Made by a program: the position numbers and the translations under genes
The notes under the pieces: model-generated
Told to the model about the DNA's origin: nothing
What the model saw: only the letters and a program-made list of their open reading frames with translations
The model's database searches: none
Origin: a virus
IMG/VR virus record: IMGVR_UViG_3300007760_001202
Coordinates: 1 to 21,633 of that record
DNA: 21,633 nucleotides
Strand: one strand, 5' to 3'
Shown: in pieces, positions 1 through 7,248 of the stretch
How positions within the stretch are numbered: position 1 is the first letter of the stretch
Layout of the letters: each line of letters opens with the position of its first letter

Positions 1-1176
1 TTTGCGCTCTGTCATCTCAATTTCTGTGGCTCCCCCCACATGGATAACCGCTACCCCGGACGACAATCTCACAATACGCTCTTGGATCTGCTCGCACTTT
101 TGAATTGATTCAGTCTGACTAATCAGTGCTTTTAAATTCTCAATGCGTTCTTCTACTTTTTCAAAATTTGCATGTCCTCCCACAAGAGTAGTCCTGTATT
201 GAGTACTTTCAATAAACTTGGCGCTTCCTAGGTGAGACATTTGCACGTCCGGTAACTTAATACCGCTTTCGCGAGTTATAAAGGTTGCACCAATTGAAGT
301 TGCGAGATCATCTAAGGTGTGGCGCCTTTCTTCTCCATATCGCGGTGCTTTGATAGCGGCCACTTTCATAGTGCCACGCATGGCATTCATAATAAGAGCC
401 GCTAAAGCTTGACCTTCTATATCTTCTGCAACAATGACTAGGGGGCGCCCTTCTCTTGCCATCATTTCCAAAAGAGGTAAAATTTGTTCTACAGTTGTAA
501 TCTTATAGTCGGTTACCAAAATGAGCGGCTCCTCATGGTGCATAACCGCCCTGCGCTCATCGGTAACAAAAGCGCCGGCGCAGTACCCAGCATCAAACCT
601 AAACCCCTCTGTAACGTCAAGGGAAGTTTCCAGCGACCGTGACTCTTCAATGGTGATTGATCCGTCTTGTCCAACGCGATCAACAGCTAACGCAATAAGT
701 TCACCTATTGTCTTATCATTGTTTGCGGATATAGTGGCAATATGCTGAATGTCTTCGATGCTTTGCACTGGGCGCGCCAATTCTTTAAGGTTGGCTGTTA
801 CTTCCTGCACTACCGAATTCAATCCTCGTTGTAATTCTATCGGAGACATGCCGGCTAAAATATATTTCTGAGATTCTAATAGGATTGATCGCGCTAGCAC
901 TGTAGCCGTTGTGGTCCCGTCACCAGCGTCACTATTAGTTTGAATAGCTGCCTGTTTGATAATTTGGGCGCCTGCATTTTCGAAAGGATCATCAAGCGCA
1001 ACAAAATGCGCTACCGTGACCCCATCTTTTGTAATAAAAGGAATCTTCCCCTTTTCCTGCAACAAAACATTACGACCACGTGGTCCCAATGTAGACGCAA
1101 CGTTGTCTGTCAGAACATTTACTCCCTTCATAATTTTTTGTTGTAAACTTTCTTTACTCTCATAATCTCTACTCAA
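1..1176 (-). CDS. groEL: GroEL-type chaperonin (60 kDa), 3'-truncated by window edge
   Basis: This is an ATP-driven group I chaperonin subunit that forms a ring folding chamber. The first 392 residues lie in the window and the rest is off the left edge. Visible signatures: TLGPRGRNV near residue 29, ITKDGVTVA near 48, and the ATP-binding DGTTTATVLA after Asp86, which corresponds to E. coli Asp87. The apical domain includes AEDIEGQAL and MRGTMKVAA. The sequence runs colinearly with E. coli GroEL to about residue 390. The catalytic Asp equivalent to E. coli Asp398 would lie outside the window. The TTG start at 1176 is chosen because it follows GAGGTGA at proper spacing, is preceded by an in-frame stop, and gives an N-terminus matching GroEL; the first internal ATG would remove the conserved start. 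A sigma70-type promoter sits directly upstream. Phage chaperonins are known from jumbo phages and virioplankton. The matching co-chaperonin candidate lies at 16410-16685. Confidence 0.95.
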   Translation of the reverse strand, partial: MSRDYESKESLQQKIMKGVNVLTDNVASTLGPRGRNVLLQEKGKIPFITKDGVTVAHFVALDDPFENAGAQIIKQAAIQTNSDAGDGTTTATVLARSILLESQKYILAGMSPIELQRGLNSVVQEVTANLKELARPVQSIEDIQHIATISANNDKTIGELIALAVDRVGQDGSITIEESRSLETSLDVTEGFRFDAGYCAGAFVTDERRAVMHHEEPLILVTDYKITTVEQILPLLEMMAREGRPLVIVAEDIEGQALAALIMNAMRGTMKVAAIKAPRYGEERRHTLDDLATSIGATFITRESGIKLPDVQMSHLGSAKFIESTQYRTTLVGGHANFEKVEERIENLKALISQTESIQKCEQIQERIVRLSSGVAVIHVGGATEIEMTERK

Positions 1177-1194
1177 TGCTCACCTCATGTTAAT

Positions 1195-1223
1195 AGTATA
1201 ATCTCTTTTAAACAGTTTGTCAA
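1195..1223 (-). promoter_or_regulatory. sigma70-type promoter for the GroEL gene
   Basis: On the minus strand, TTGACA (1218-1223) is followed by a 17-base spacer and TATACT (1195-1200). It lies in the 57-base gap between the 533-residue protein gene and the chaperonin. The predicted start near 1188 leaves a leader of roughly 12 bases carrying the ribosome binding site. Its spacer contains TTTAAAAGAGA, which recurs in the promoter at 8682-8710. Confidence 0.8.
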
Positions 1224-1233
1224 GTTATTTATT

Positions 1234-2835
1234 TCAAGCTTCTGTCTCGGGGGTAGCCACGTCTGCAGCCAAGAGCTTCACTACTTCTGTGCCCTCGTCT
1301 TGTGCTTTTTGATTAGCGTTCATCGCTGTCGAGCGCCTGTCTGAACTAAAGTATTTACCAATATTTTCAGTAAAATCCTTCGTTGTCTCTAAAAGCGTCA
1401 TCATATCGGTGCCCATCTTCTTGATATAAATATCAGCACATGCCTTAATATTTTTAGTAGAGAGATTAAGCTCGCCATAATATACAACGTTGGCAATATT
1501 AGTAATCTTCTCGGTGGCTGCAGCACTAATTGCCCACTGCTTTCCTCCAGTGTCGCCTTTGGTTTCCATGAGTTGGCGCTCTTGTTCCATCATAATCTTC
1601 TCTCTCTCGTGAAACTCTCCAAAATAAGACTCTGCGAGTTGTTTGGGCTCTTCGGGCTGACCTTCAGCATATCCAGTGTTGTATGCCTTTATTGCTGCGT
1701 TAAGGACTCTCTTCTGTTCAGGCCCTTTCAGTTCGGGTTTTGTTGCGAGCCAGCTTTCAAAATCAGGTTCTTTGCCGGCTTCCGCATCAGCCTTGCCTTG
1801 TGATCGGGCGGAAAATCTCTCTGCTCTTGTTCTTTCTCCCGAATACTGTTTCTGCTTTACAGCCGGATCTTTGGGCGCGCTGGCGCCGGCATCAAAGTTG
1901 CCTTGATCATCAAGATTCTTTTTGAACATCCCCAAGCTCTGATTGTATCCCGGAGTCTGTAAAAGAACTTCTTGCATTTTGAGCAACAAATCGGGAGTGG
2001 CCGGTGACGACCACGCTTGAGCGAGTTCATTAATTGCCGGTCCTTGATCGCCAAGAAGATCAGCGTTGCCGGCAGTCTCCATGATCGCTACAAAGTTTTT
2101 GCGACTAATAACGAAGTCAAGTAACATCAACTCAGTAACATCATCGCCATCCGAATTTTTGCGCCCAATTAAATATTTGATCTTTTCAACCCCAGAGCCG
2201 CCGCGAATAAACAAGTAGTCCACAAGATTAGTAAAGCTTCCGTGAATGGGCGTTTTAGGGCTGAGTAATTTAAGGCTGACCGGCTCTTCATCGCCAGTAA
2301 CAAAGTCTTCGATAGGGAGAGTTCCACCAACGCGACCAGCGATTTGTTTACCGTCTGTGATCGCTGCCATAAACCCCTCAAACACGAAGCCCGACGATGA
2401 CTCACTATAGTCATTCAAACATGCTTGAAGCGCCTCGATAATCATCATCATATTTAAAATGGCATTGAATCTCATGCCGGTGCCCTTGCGCTTTGCCGAG
2501 ACGGGATCAACAAAGCTGTTGACGTGAGCGATCCTGGCCTGAACACTCGGTTGACGCGTAATCGATGCAAAAATTCTATCAATATCTTTTCGTGATTGAC
2601 TGTTGGGATCGCCCCACGCTTCATTGGGCATGAGCTTTGGAATGGGAATAGACATGCTGAAGCGTTCTGCTTCGTTGAGAAGGGGAGTTGGGGTAGAACT
2701 ATCTATCACCTCACCCCCTATCGTCTCATAAACTCTCTCCACCATTTCTAATAGCGAAGAAAGATCAACAGTGTTTTTCTTTTCTTTTTCTTTACCATAT
2801 TCTATTTCTAAAACATCACTTAATCCATCAGACAT
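1234..2835 (-). CDS. 533-residue conserved-looking phage protein, possible PD-(D/E)XK nuclease-like fold
   Basis: I do not recognise a named family. The N-terminal 70 residues look low in structure. Residues 120-210 are the most family-like part: FEGFMAAI (Glu153), LPIEDF (Asp177), then VSLKLL (Lys189), followed by GSFTNL. That order of Glu, Asp and SxK resembles PD-(D/E)XK nucleases, which is inference only. Residues about 330-400 are charged and contain a G-K-A-D-A-E-A-G segment and a YNTGYAEG segment. The C-terminal 130 residues are helical and Lys/Glu-rich. The start has SD AAGGAG eight bases upstream and lies 11 bases after the ClpP-like gene, so the two are co-transcribed. A separate promoter follows it. 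Alternatives are a structural or capsid-associated protein. Confidence 0.75.
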   Translation of the reverse strand: MSDGLSDVLEIEYGKEKEKKNTVDLSSLLEMVERVYETIGGEVIDSSTPTPLLNEAERFSMSIPIPKLMPNEAWGDPNSQSRKDIDRIFASITRQPSVQARIAHVNSFVDPVSAKRKGTGMRFNAILNMMMIIEALQACLNDYSESSSGFVFEGFMAAITDGKQIAGRVGGTLPIEDFVTGDEEPVSLKLLSPKTPIHGSFTNLVDYLFIRGGSGVEKIKYLIGRKNSDGDDVTELMLLDFVISRKNFVAIMETAGNADLLGDQGPAINELAQAWSSPATPDLLLKMQEVLLQTPGYNQSLGMFKKNLDDQGNFDAGASAPKDPAVKQKQYSGERTRAERFSARSQGKADAEAGKEPDFESWLATKPELKGPEQKRVLNAAIKAYNTGYAEGQPEEPKQLAESYFGEFHEREKIMMEQERQLMETKGDTGGKQWAISAAATEKITNIANVVYYGELNLSTKNIKACADIYIKKMGTDMMTLLETTKDFTENIGKYFSSDRRSTAMNANQKAQDEGTEVVKLLAADVATPETEA

Positions 2836-2846
2836 TTTTTAACTCC

Positions 2847-3479
2847 TTATACAATCTCGTCCGCAATTCCATATTCCACGGCTTCCTCTGCTGATAAATA
2901 GATATTAACCTTTTGCTCCAGCATTTTTTTAAGTTGGGATTTGGTCATTTTTGTTTCCTCTATTAAACGGTTTATGTACATTGCCTGTAAATCTTGAATA
3001 GCTTCCATTTCATTAACTAAGTTGTGGAGAGAGCCGTGGTTGCCAGCTACCACCGAATGGAGCATGACACGACAGTTTTTTCCAATTTTACGCTTACCGT
3101 GTGTTCCACCGGCGAGGAGGAGCACACCAGCCGACATCACCTTTCCCATCCCAATGGTGCTGATGTCTGTGGTTCCTTGGATTTGCTTCATCATGTCATA
3201 CAAAGCAAACATGTCATCGGCATTACCTCCATATGTAGAAATATAAAAGTCGATGTCTTTCCGTTTAGTTTGGTCTTCAATAAGTTTGTTTTGTTCATTC
3301 ATATACAAAAGAGACAAAATAACCTCTGCTACTTTTTCTTCAACAACATCCGCGAATAGCCCCACTAGTCGCAATTCAGGCTCAGCGTTCTGATCGGCTC
3401 CTCCTTGGACGAGGAGAATCTTTTTACCATCATCCCCTTCTATGAGTTTGTTCACTTTTTCTTTAATACGATCAATCAT
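2847..3479 (-). CDS. ClpP-like serine protease (S14 family), Asn at the triad Asp position
   Basis: This 210-residue protein matches ClpP peptidases in length and order. ISTYGG near residue 80 corresponds to the ClpP INSPGG strand. The nucleophile Ser116 sits in KVMSAGVLLLAGG and His141 in MLHSV, exactly 25 residues apart as in E. coli ClpP. The tail YLSAEEAVEYGIADEI aligns with ClpP FLSAPEAVEYGLVDSI. The triad Asp before that tail is replaced by Asn192 (VNIYLSA), so activity may be altered or lost. ClpP forms heptameric rings that normally need a Clp ATPase; none is in this window. The start has SD CGGAGG and follows the membrane-protein gene closely. Possible roles are host or phage protein turnover or capsid-related processing. 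A second paralogue lies at 9449-10054. Confidence 0.9.
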   Translation of the reverse strand: MIDRIKEKVNKLIEGDDGKKILLVQGGADQNAEPELRLVGLFADVVEEKVAEVILSLLYMNEQNKLIEDQTKRKDIDFYISTYGGNADDMFALYDMMKQIQGTTDISTIGMGKVMSAGVLLLAGGTHGKRKIGKNCRVMLHSVVAGNHGSLHNLVNEMEAIQDLQAMYINRLIEETKMTKSQLKKMLEQKVNIYLSAEEAVEYGIADEIV

Positions 3480-3480
3480 C

Positions 3481-3885
3481 TTAATCCTCCGTAATAAATT
3501 TTATTAAATCATCTCGATTAGTCTCTAAAAATTTCATCGCACTATCCCAGTCATGAAACTTAACCAAGTGGTCAAAGAACCCCCCGTGCGCATCAACAAT
3601 CTTTTGAATGGCGCGCTTTTTATATAACGTCAATTCATCGGTGAATTGACGCTGAAAAGCTTGAAGGTTTTGCTCACTAGCTTTGCTTTCTTTAAGAACA
3701 TTTAAGCGATACTGGCGGGAATATTGAAAATTTTCTAAAGCTTTCACAGTAATAAATAGTGCGATTAATTGAGTGACATGGATTAATTGCATACTTTTTC
3801 GCGCACTGCTCAGAAAATAGAACGTTTTACAGGTTATGTAACCAAACACAAAAACCAAACAATAAAGCCACACGCTATGATCCAT
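3481..3885 (-). CDS. Small membrane-anchored protein of unknown function
   Basis: This 134-residue protein has one clear N-terminal hydrophobic segment (about residues 5-26, WLYCLVFVFGYITCKTFYFL) followed by a Lys/Arg-containing stretch, so an anchored protein with a mostly cytoplasmic body is likely. Residues 35-52 are a second, weaker hydrophobic or amphipathic helix. The remainder is charged and helical, ending in DDLIKFITED. I recognise no family. The ATG at 3885 is preferred. Longer starts at 3897 (ATG) and 3909 (TTG) exist, but 3909 lies inside a terminator hairpin and has no SD, while 3897 has AAGG directly abutting it. It is the first gene after the promoter at 3934-3962 and is followed closely by the ClpP-like gene, so it may be a membrane partner of that protein; this is inference. 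Confidence 0.7.
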   Translation of the reverse strand: MDHSVWLYCLVFVFGYITCKTFYFLSSARKSMQLIHVTQLIALFITVKALENFQYSRQYRLNVLKESKASEQNLQAFQRQFTDELTLYKKRAIQKIVDAHGGFFDHLVKFHDWDSAMKFLETNRDDLIKFITED

Positions 3886-3908
3886 ATCACTTCCCATCCT
3901 TAAAAACA

Positions 3909-3936
3909 AATAACCACTGGGGGTCCAGTGGTTATT
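3909..3936 (-). terminator. Rho-independent terminator, 12-bp perfect stem, 4-base loop
   Basis: On the minus strand, AATAACCACTGG, loop ACCC, CCAGTGGTTATT is followed by TGTTTTTA at 3901-3908. The stem is perfect and the U-rich tail is on the minus-strand side only, so it would end transcripts coming from the acidic-protein gene (stop at 3966). Its 5' arm overlaps the -10 box of the next promoter by three bases. Confidence 0.85.
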
Positions 3937-3962
3937 ATAACTCTTTACAAACTAAAAGTCAA
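3934..3962 (-). promoter_or_regulatory. sigma70-type promoter overlapping the terminator
   Basis: On the minus strand, TTGACT (3957-3962), a 17-base spacer and TATAAT (3934-3939). The -35 box begins two bases before the end of the preceding gene's stop codon region. The expected start near 3926-3928 falls inside the 5' arm of the terminator hairpin. The spacer GTTTGTAAAGAG resembles GTTTAAAAGAG in the GroEL promoter, at the same distance from the -10 box. Confidence 0.8.
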
Positions 3963-3965
3963 TTA

Positions 3966-4574
3966 CTATTTGTGAGTAAGTCGTTGAAAAATCCTCTCAG
4001 TGAGGGCATCAATCATTTCGGCCTTTTTATTTTCTTTAACTAGGCGTGACGCAACACGCTTGGCTACCGCATTTACTAGATCTTCTTTGGTCTCGTATAG
4101 ATCGCGATTTCCAGGCATCTCTTCTACTTCTTCTTCAGCTTCGATGTCCATACCGGCAGGCTCGCCTAAATCTTCTTCAGCCGATACATCTAATTCTTCT
4201 TCACCCCCTTCGAGGTCTACCTCTTCTTCGGCGCCAAGTTCGCCCATTTCAATACTAACTTCTTCTCCGGTCGCGTCTTCAAGCGCGCCGGCAAATGCAC
4301 TCATAAAGTCATCGAGAGAAATTTGCAGCCCATCGCCGCCCATGTCCATGCCCATGTCATCTTCTACTTCGGCGTCCATGGATAACTCATCTTCGACTGG
4401 CTCGTCTGGAGCCATTTCAACTTCGGCATCCATTTCGATCTCTTCGTCTCCAAGCTCCATTGGCTGCTCTTGGAGGCTTAAGCCTTCTACTCTGCTGTTG
4501 CCAACGGCGCCCATATTGGCTAATTTCATAAAACGACGAATCTCTGATTCAGTCAAAAGTTTCTTACGAGCCAT
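3966..4574 (-). CDS. Very acidic protein, scaffold/prohead-core-like, unknown function
   Basis: This 202-residue protein has a basic start (MARKKLLTESEIRRFMKLANM), a long central region (about residues 40-155) made mostly of Asp, Glu, Met and Gly, and a helical C-terminus with Lys/Arg (VASRLVKE, LTERIFQRL). The core carries the repeated phrase MDAEVE, so it is low in complexity. Acidic, helical proteins with short basic ends are typical of phage scaffold or prohead-core proteins, but no diagnostic motif is present, so this role is inference. The start has SD AAAGGAG with seven bases to the ATG. It is the last gene before the terminator at 3909-3936. The long open frame antisense to it is a shadow of the codon bias. 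Confidence 0.8.
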   Translation of the reverse strand: MARKKLLTESEIRRFMKLANMGAVGNSRVEGLSLQEQPMELGDEEIEMDAEVEMAPDEPVEDELSMDAEVEDDMGMDMGGDGLQISLDDFMSAFAGALEDATGEEVSIEMGELGAEEEVDLEGGEEELDVSAEEDLGEPAGMDIEAEEEVEEMPGNRDLYETKEDLVNAVAKRVASRLVKENKKAEMIDALTERIFQRLTHK

Positions 4575-4633
4575 TATAATTCTCCTTTAAATAAAAACTC
4601 ACCTGTAATTAGTGGCGTCATCCCATAAATACC

Positions 4634-4897
4634 TTAAAAATTTAAACCATTCTGTATACAATGCTTTTTTAACTTTTTCAAAGCTTCTGTTTCTATCTGT
4701 TTTACTCTCGCAAAAGAAACATGCAGACGATCTGCAACCTCACGCAAAGTGAGCCTCCCATTCTCATAAACAGAAATCAAAGAACAATTATATTCGGGCG
4801 AATAATCAATCCAAAGACGACATTCTTGCTGGGGACATTTAATTGCGTGGCGACGGCACAGCCGCGAACATTCTAATAAGCCATCACGTTGTTTCAT
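4634..4897 (-). CDS. Short sigma-70 region-4-like DNA-binding protein with Cys cluster
   Basis: This 87-residue protein has two visible parts. Residues 10-26 contain Cys10, Cys14, Cys21 and Cys26, a possible metal site. Residues 49-77 read LTLREVADRLHVSFARVKQIETEALKKL, broken here only by description, and match the helix-turn-helix of sigma factor region 4, which contacts the -35 promoter box. Region 2 is absent, so it cannot be a full sigma factor. It may act as a transcription regulator or a split sigma, which is inference. Its start overlaps the stop of the upstream gene by four bases (ATGA), so the two are translationally coupled. The following acidic-protein gene could be a target of such late-type control. 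Confidence 0.8.
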   Translation of the reverse strand: MKQRDGLLECSRLCRRHAIKCPQQECRLWIDYSPEYNCSLISVYENGRLTLREVADRLHVSFARVKQIETEALKKLKKHCIQNGLNF

Positions 4898-5220
4898 AAG
4901 TCTGGAAATTCCTCTTCTAATAAATCAAATATGTTATCCACCTCTCCCTCTGTCAGCGCAAAATCTCGTAATTTTTGGCGACCCTTTTTTTGAAGCTTGT
5001 CGGACTTTGTTAACTTAGCCTTTGATTTGGCTGCAATCTCATTAGTATATTCTAAAATTCGCTCATCATCTTCAATCAATCCTGTAATGATGTGCCGAAA
5101 AAAGGTGGCTTGCGTCAATCTCAAATATTTAAGCTTTAAAATAAGCTGTGCGTGACGATAATCGTTTTCAGTAAAAACAATACGTTTTGTTAAATTGCCG
5201 TAATCGATGCTCGTGCTCAT
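4894..5220 (-). CDS. Putative ribbon-helix-helix DNA-binding protein
   Basis: This roughly 108-residue protein is of unknown family. Residues about 10-18 (LTKRIVFT) can form a strand, followed by two helices (DYRHAQLILKLKYLRL and FFRHIITGLIEDD) separated by a short turn, the order of a ribbon-helix-helix DNA-binding domain. The second half is Lys-rich and then acidic (LLEEEFPDL). The ATG at 5220 is chosen because it gives the four-base ATGA overlap common in this window; an ATG six bases earlier is possible, and neither has a strong SD. It is coupled at its end to the sigma-region-4-like gene, so the pair looks like a regulatory cassette. The fold assignment is inference from pattern only. 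Confidence 0.7.
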   Translation of the reverse strand: MSTSIDYGNLTKRIVFTENDYRHAQLILKLKYLRLTQATFFRHIITGLIEDDERILEYTNEIAAKSKAKLTKSDKLQKKGRQKLRDFALTEGEVDNIFDLLEEEFPDL

Positions 5221-6236
5221 GTCCATTGCCGGTTCAAAATATGTGTATGACTTTCACTCAACCCAGAAGGGGTTTGATGCACAAATCGGGCTCGAGCTTG
5301 TAACTCTTTTAGATTGCGCGCGCCGGTGTAAGAAAACCCAGAACGAATTCCTCTTTCTAATTCTTCGAGGATGTGCTTCACGGGTCCACGATATGGTACG
5401 CGCGCGGCCACTCCTTCGAACGAGCTATAGTGTCCATGCCAATCTACTTGTGCCTCTTTACTTGCCATTCCTCGGTAAGATTTCCATCGGGTACCGTCTA
5501 TGTCCTGGAGGATTTTTCCTGGCGTCTCCTCGGTACCAGAGAGCAGTGAGCCACACATTACAGCATCGGCGCCGGCTGCCAATGCCTTAACCATGTCGCC
5601 AGCATTGCGGATGCCTCCGTCAGCTATAATCTTAATGTCTCGGTCTGTCTTGGCACAGTTTATAATCGTCTGTAATCCCGGAATTCCGTGTCCAGTTTGA
5701 ATTCTAGTGGAACAAATAGATCCGCCACCTATATTGCAGCGCGCAGAGTGGGCGCCCCAGTCGGCTAAATCATTGATGCCTTCTAAAGTGGCCACGTTGC
5801 CTGCCATGATATGAATGTTATCGTCTAAGCGGCTTCGAAGGACCTTAAGTGCGTTCTTCATCAAAATATGATGACCGTGAGCTACGTCCACACAAATGAT
5901 ACTTACTCCGGAGAGTGCTAAATCAGTGGCACGCTCTTCAAAGTCTCCTGTGACGCCAACGGCTCCCCCCACCACCGCTTCCGATGGAAGCGCATCGAGG
6001 TGCCGGCACTGCTCTTCAATCGACATATAGCGATGAATGATGGCTGTCGCGCGATGTGCGTCCATCGCCCCAGCCATGCGGGAGTCCGAGATGGTATCCA
6101 TCGGGGAAGCGATGATGGGCAGCAGCAGATATGCGTTTTGCCCTAAGTCGGAAGAAATGTCGATTTCTTGTCGCGAAGTAATATCTGAGTATTGGGGCGA
6201 CAAGAGAACGTCGTCATAGGAAAGCCCACGTTCCAC
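5217..6236 (-). CDS. guaB: IMP dehydrogenase/GMP reductase family enzyme without CBS domains
   Basis: This 339-residue TIM-barrel protein would oxidise IMP to XMP with NAD, the first step toward GMP. Visible motifs: LSYDDVLL near residue 5, ASPMDT near 43, the NAD-side DVAHGH near 117, the catalytic loop with Cys175 in GGGSICSTR, ADGGIRN near 205, and a C-terminal VPYRGP plus SGLSESHTH matching bacterial IMP dehydrogenase. The two regulatory CBS domains normally inserted after about residue 85 are absent, so guanine-nucleotide feedback may be lost. The loop reads GGG where the family has GPG, and the usual Arg-Tyr flap pair is not evident (only Tyr270), so GMP reductase or a variant activity remains possible. 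It starts with GTG, sharing one base with the preceding stop. Confidence 0.88.
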   Translation of the reverse strand: MERGLSYDDVLLSPQYSDITSRQEIDISSDLGQNAYLLLPIIASPMDTISDSRMAGAMDAHRATAIIHRYMSIEEQCRHLDALPSEAVVGGAVGVTGDFEERATDLALSGVSIICVDVAHGHHILMKNALKVLRSRLDDNIHIMAGNVATLEGINDLADWGAHSARCNIGGGSICSTRIQTGHGIPGLQTIINCAKTDRDIKIIADGGIRNAGDMVKALAAGADAVMCGSLLSGTEETPGKILQDIDGTRWKSYRGMASKEAQVDWHGHYSSFEGVAARVPYRGPVKHILEELERGIRSGFSYTGARNLKELQARARFVHQTPSGLSESHTHILNRQWT

Positions 6237-6646
6237 TATTCTTCATCCTGTGAAGCTTGTGCTGCAGCTTTCGCTTCCTTGGCTTTAGCAGCCTCTTGAC
6301 TGCGGCGAAAAGTAGGTGATCGAACTTCTAAGTCATCGCCCGAGATGCCTCCTTCTTCCGGGGGTCTATCGCCCCGTCGTGTGACGCCGTCCATCCCTCG
6401 AGTGGGATCGGGAGCAACAGGAGGAGCAGCACGGGGCGCAAATCGCGGTCCAAAGTATTGCTGCAAAGTTATCATTACATTCTCATTTTCAGCTAATGCT
6501 TTGCCGTGTTTGGCAATCTCTTCTACCCACTCTGTGTGATCGGGGACAGCGCTGGGATTTGTAAGCAATAGTTCAAGAGTAGCATATGCTTCTAGTGCTT
6601 TCCCTCGTAGCTGCAAAATGGCAGCCTCATATAAATTTTTTGACAT
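6236..6646 (-). CDS. Conserved-looking phage protein of unknown function
   Basis: This protein has an ordered, helical N-terminal half (residues 1-70, with YEAAILQLRGKALEAYATLE and ending LQQYFG) and a low-complexity tail rich in Pro, Ala, Arg and Glu (about 70-136). I recognise no family with a function. The ATG at 6646 is chosen because AAGGAG lies eight bases upstream, inside the end of the thioredoxin-like gene; a longer start would lie upstream of that SD. Its stop shares a base with the GTG of the IMP dehydrogenase gene, so the two are translated together. Confidence 0.8.
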   Translation of the reverse strand: MSKNLYEAAILQLRGKALEAYATLELLLTNPSAVPDHTEWVEEIAKHGKALAENENVMITLQQYFGPRFAPRAAPPVAPDPTRGMDGVTRRGDRPPEEGGISGDDLEVRSPTFRRSQEAAKAKEAKAAAQASQDEE

Positions 6647-6647
6647 C

Positions 6648-7016
6648 TTATTTCTCCTTTTCAATAAATGATTTGATATCTTTCACATTATACCATGTCT
6701 TCTTGTTGTTTTTCCCCTTGGGGGGATCGGGCATTACTCTAATGCGGGGGGACCTTTTTCCCAACTTCATTACACAAATGGTGGGAATTCCATGAAATCC
6801 CAAAATTCGTTCTACGTCTCCATAGTCCATAACATTAAAAGCAAAAAAATGTACATCTGGATAGTGCGTTGCTATATCTTCATATGGCTCTTGCAGCGCA
6901 TGACAATAGTGACAATTATTAGAATAAAACTTCACCACAATAGTAGCTTTGTCTTCTTTAATTTTGCCACCTAAAATTTGCTGCAGCGCACGTTTAGATA
7001 GTCTTTCAATCGGCAT
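6648..7016 (-). CDS. Thioredoxin-like protein
   Basis: This 122-residue thioredoxin-fold protein has the redox pair Cys35-His-Tyr-Cys38 after the strand TIVVKFYSNN, and the cis-Pro loop GIPT near residue 77. Thioredoxins supply electrons to ribonucleotide reductase and other enzymes; the class II reductase in this window (16923-18896) has a C-terminal Cys pair that needs such a donor, so that is a natural partner by inference. The active-site CHYC differs from the CGPC of canonical thioredoxin, so glutaredoxin-like or disulfide-isomerase-like behaviour is possible. The region around residues 88-108 (PPKGKNNKKTW) is basic and unusual. The start overlaps the stop of the upstream small gene by 11 bases, with AAGGA as SD. 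Confidence 0.88.
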   Translation of the reverse strand: MPIERLSKRALQQILGGKIKEDKATIVVKFYSNNCHYCHALQEPYEDIATHYPDVHFFAFNVMDYGDVERILGFHGIPTICVMKLGKRSPRIRVMPDPPKGKNNKKTWYNVKDIKSFIEKEK

Positions 7017-7248
7017 TCTTTTTTCCTTGAGCGCGTTCCTTGCGGCGTGTTACGGCGGCGCCCTCTTCTATTAAAGCTGCGAGGCGCGCGCGCTCTTTAG
7101 CGGCGCCCACTCCTTCACCAAGGCGCTCATCTAGCACCTTAAGCTGTTGAGTGTGGGTGCGAGAGGTGCGACACTCAGCCATTTCTTGCGCTTGTTCCCG
7201 CAACTCTTGGCGCCTGGCGCGCCCTCTATTAATCCGTCTCGTGCTCAT
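7006..7248 (-). CDS. Small basic, helical protein of unknown function
   Basis: This 80-residue protein is dominated by Arg, Glu, Ala and Gln, starts MSTRRINRGRARRQ and looks like a charged continuous helix or coiled coil. No cysteine pair or catalytic motif is visible. It is supported as a gene by an excellent SD (GAGGAGGTGAT before ATG) and by overlaps with both neighbours. A nucleic-acid or structural role would be a guess. Confidence 0.7.
   Translation of the reverse strand: MSTRRINRGRARRQELREQAQEMAECRTSRTHTQQLKVLDERLGEGVGAAKERARLAALIEEGAAVTRRKERAQGKKNAD

Noticed and set aside
3024-3359. 111-codon plus-strand frame antisense to the ClpP-like gene
   Set aside because: Opposite strand to all real genes and entirely inside a well-supported protease.
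4000-4590. 196-codon open frame on the plus strand, antisense to the acidic scaffold-like gene
   Set aside because: It is Ser/Pro-rich as expected from reading a Glu/Asp-rich gene backwards, has no SD and no family-like motif.
4624-4631. CATAAATA on the plus strand, like a T4-type late promoter core
   Set aside because: It points away from every gene in the window, and a single 8-base match is expected by chance in AT-rich DNA.
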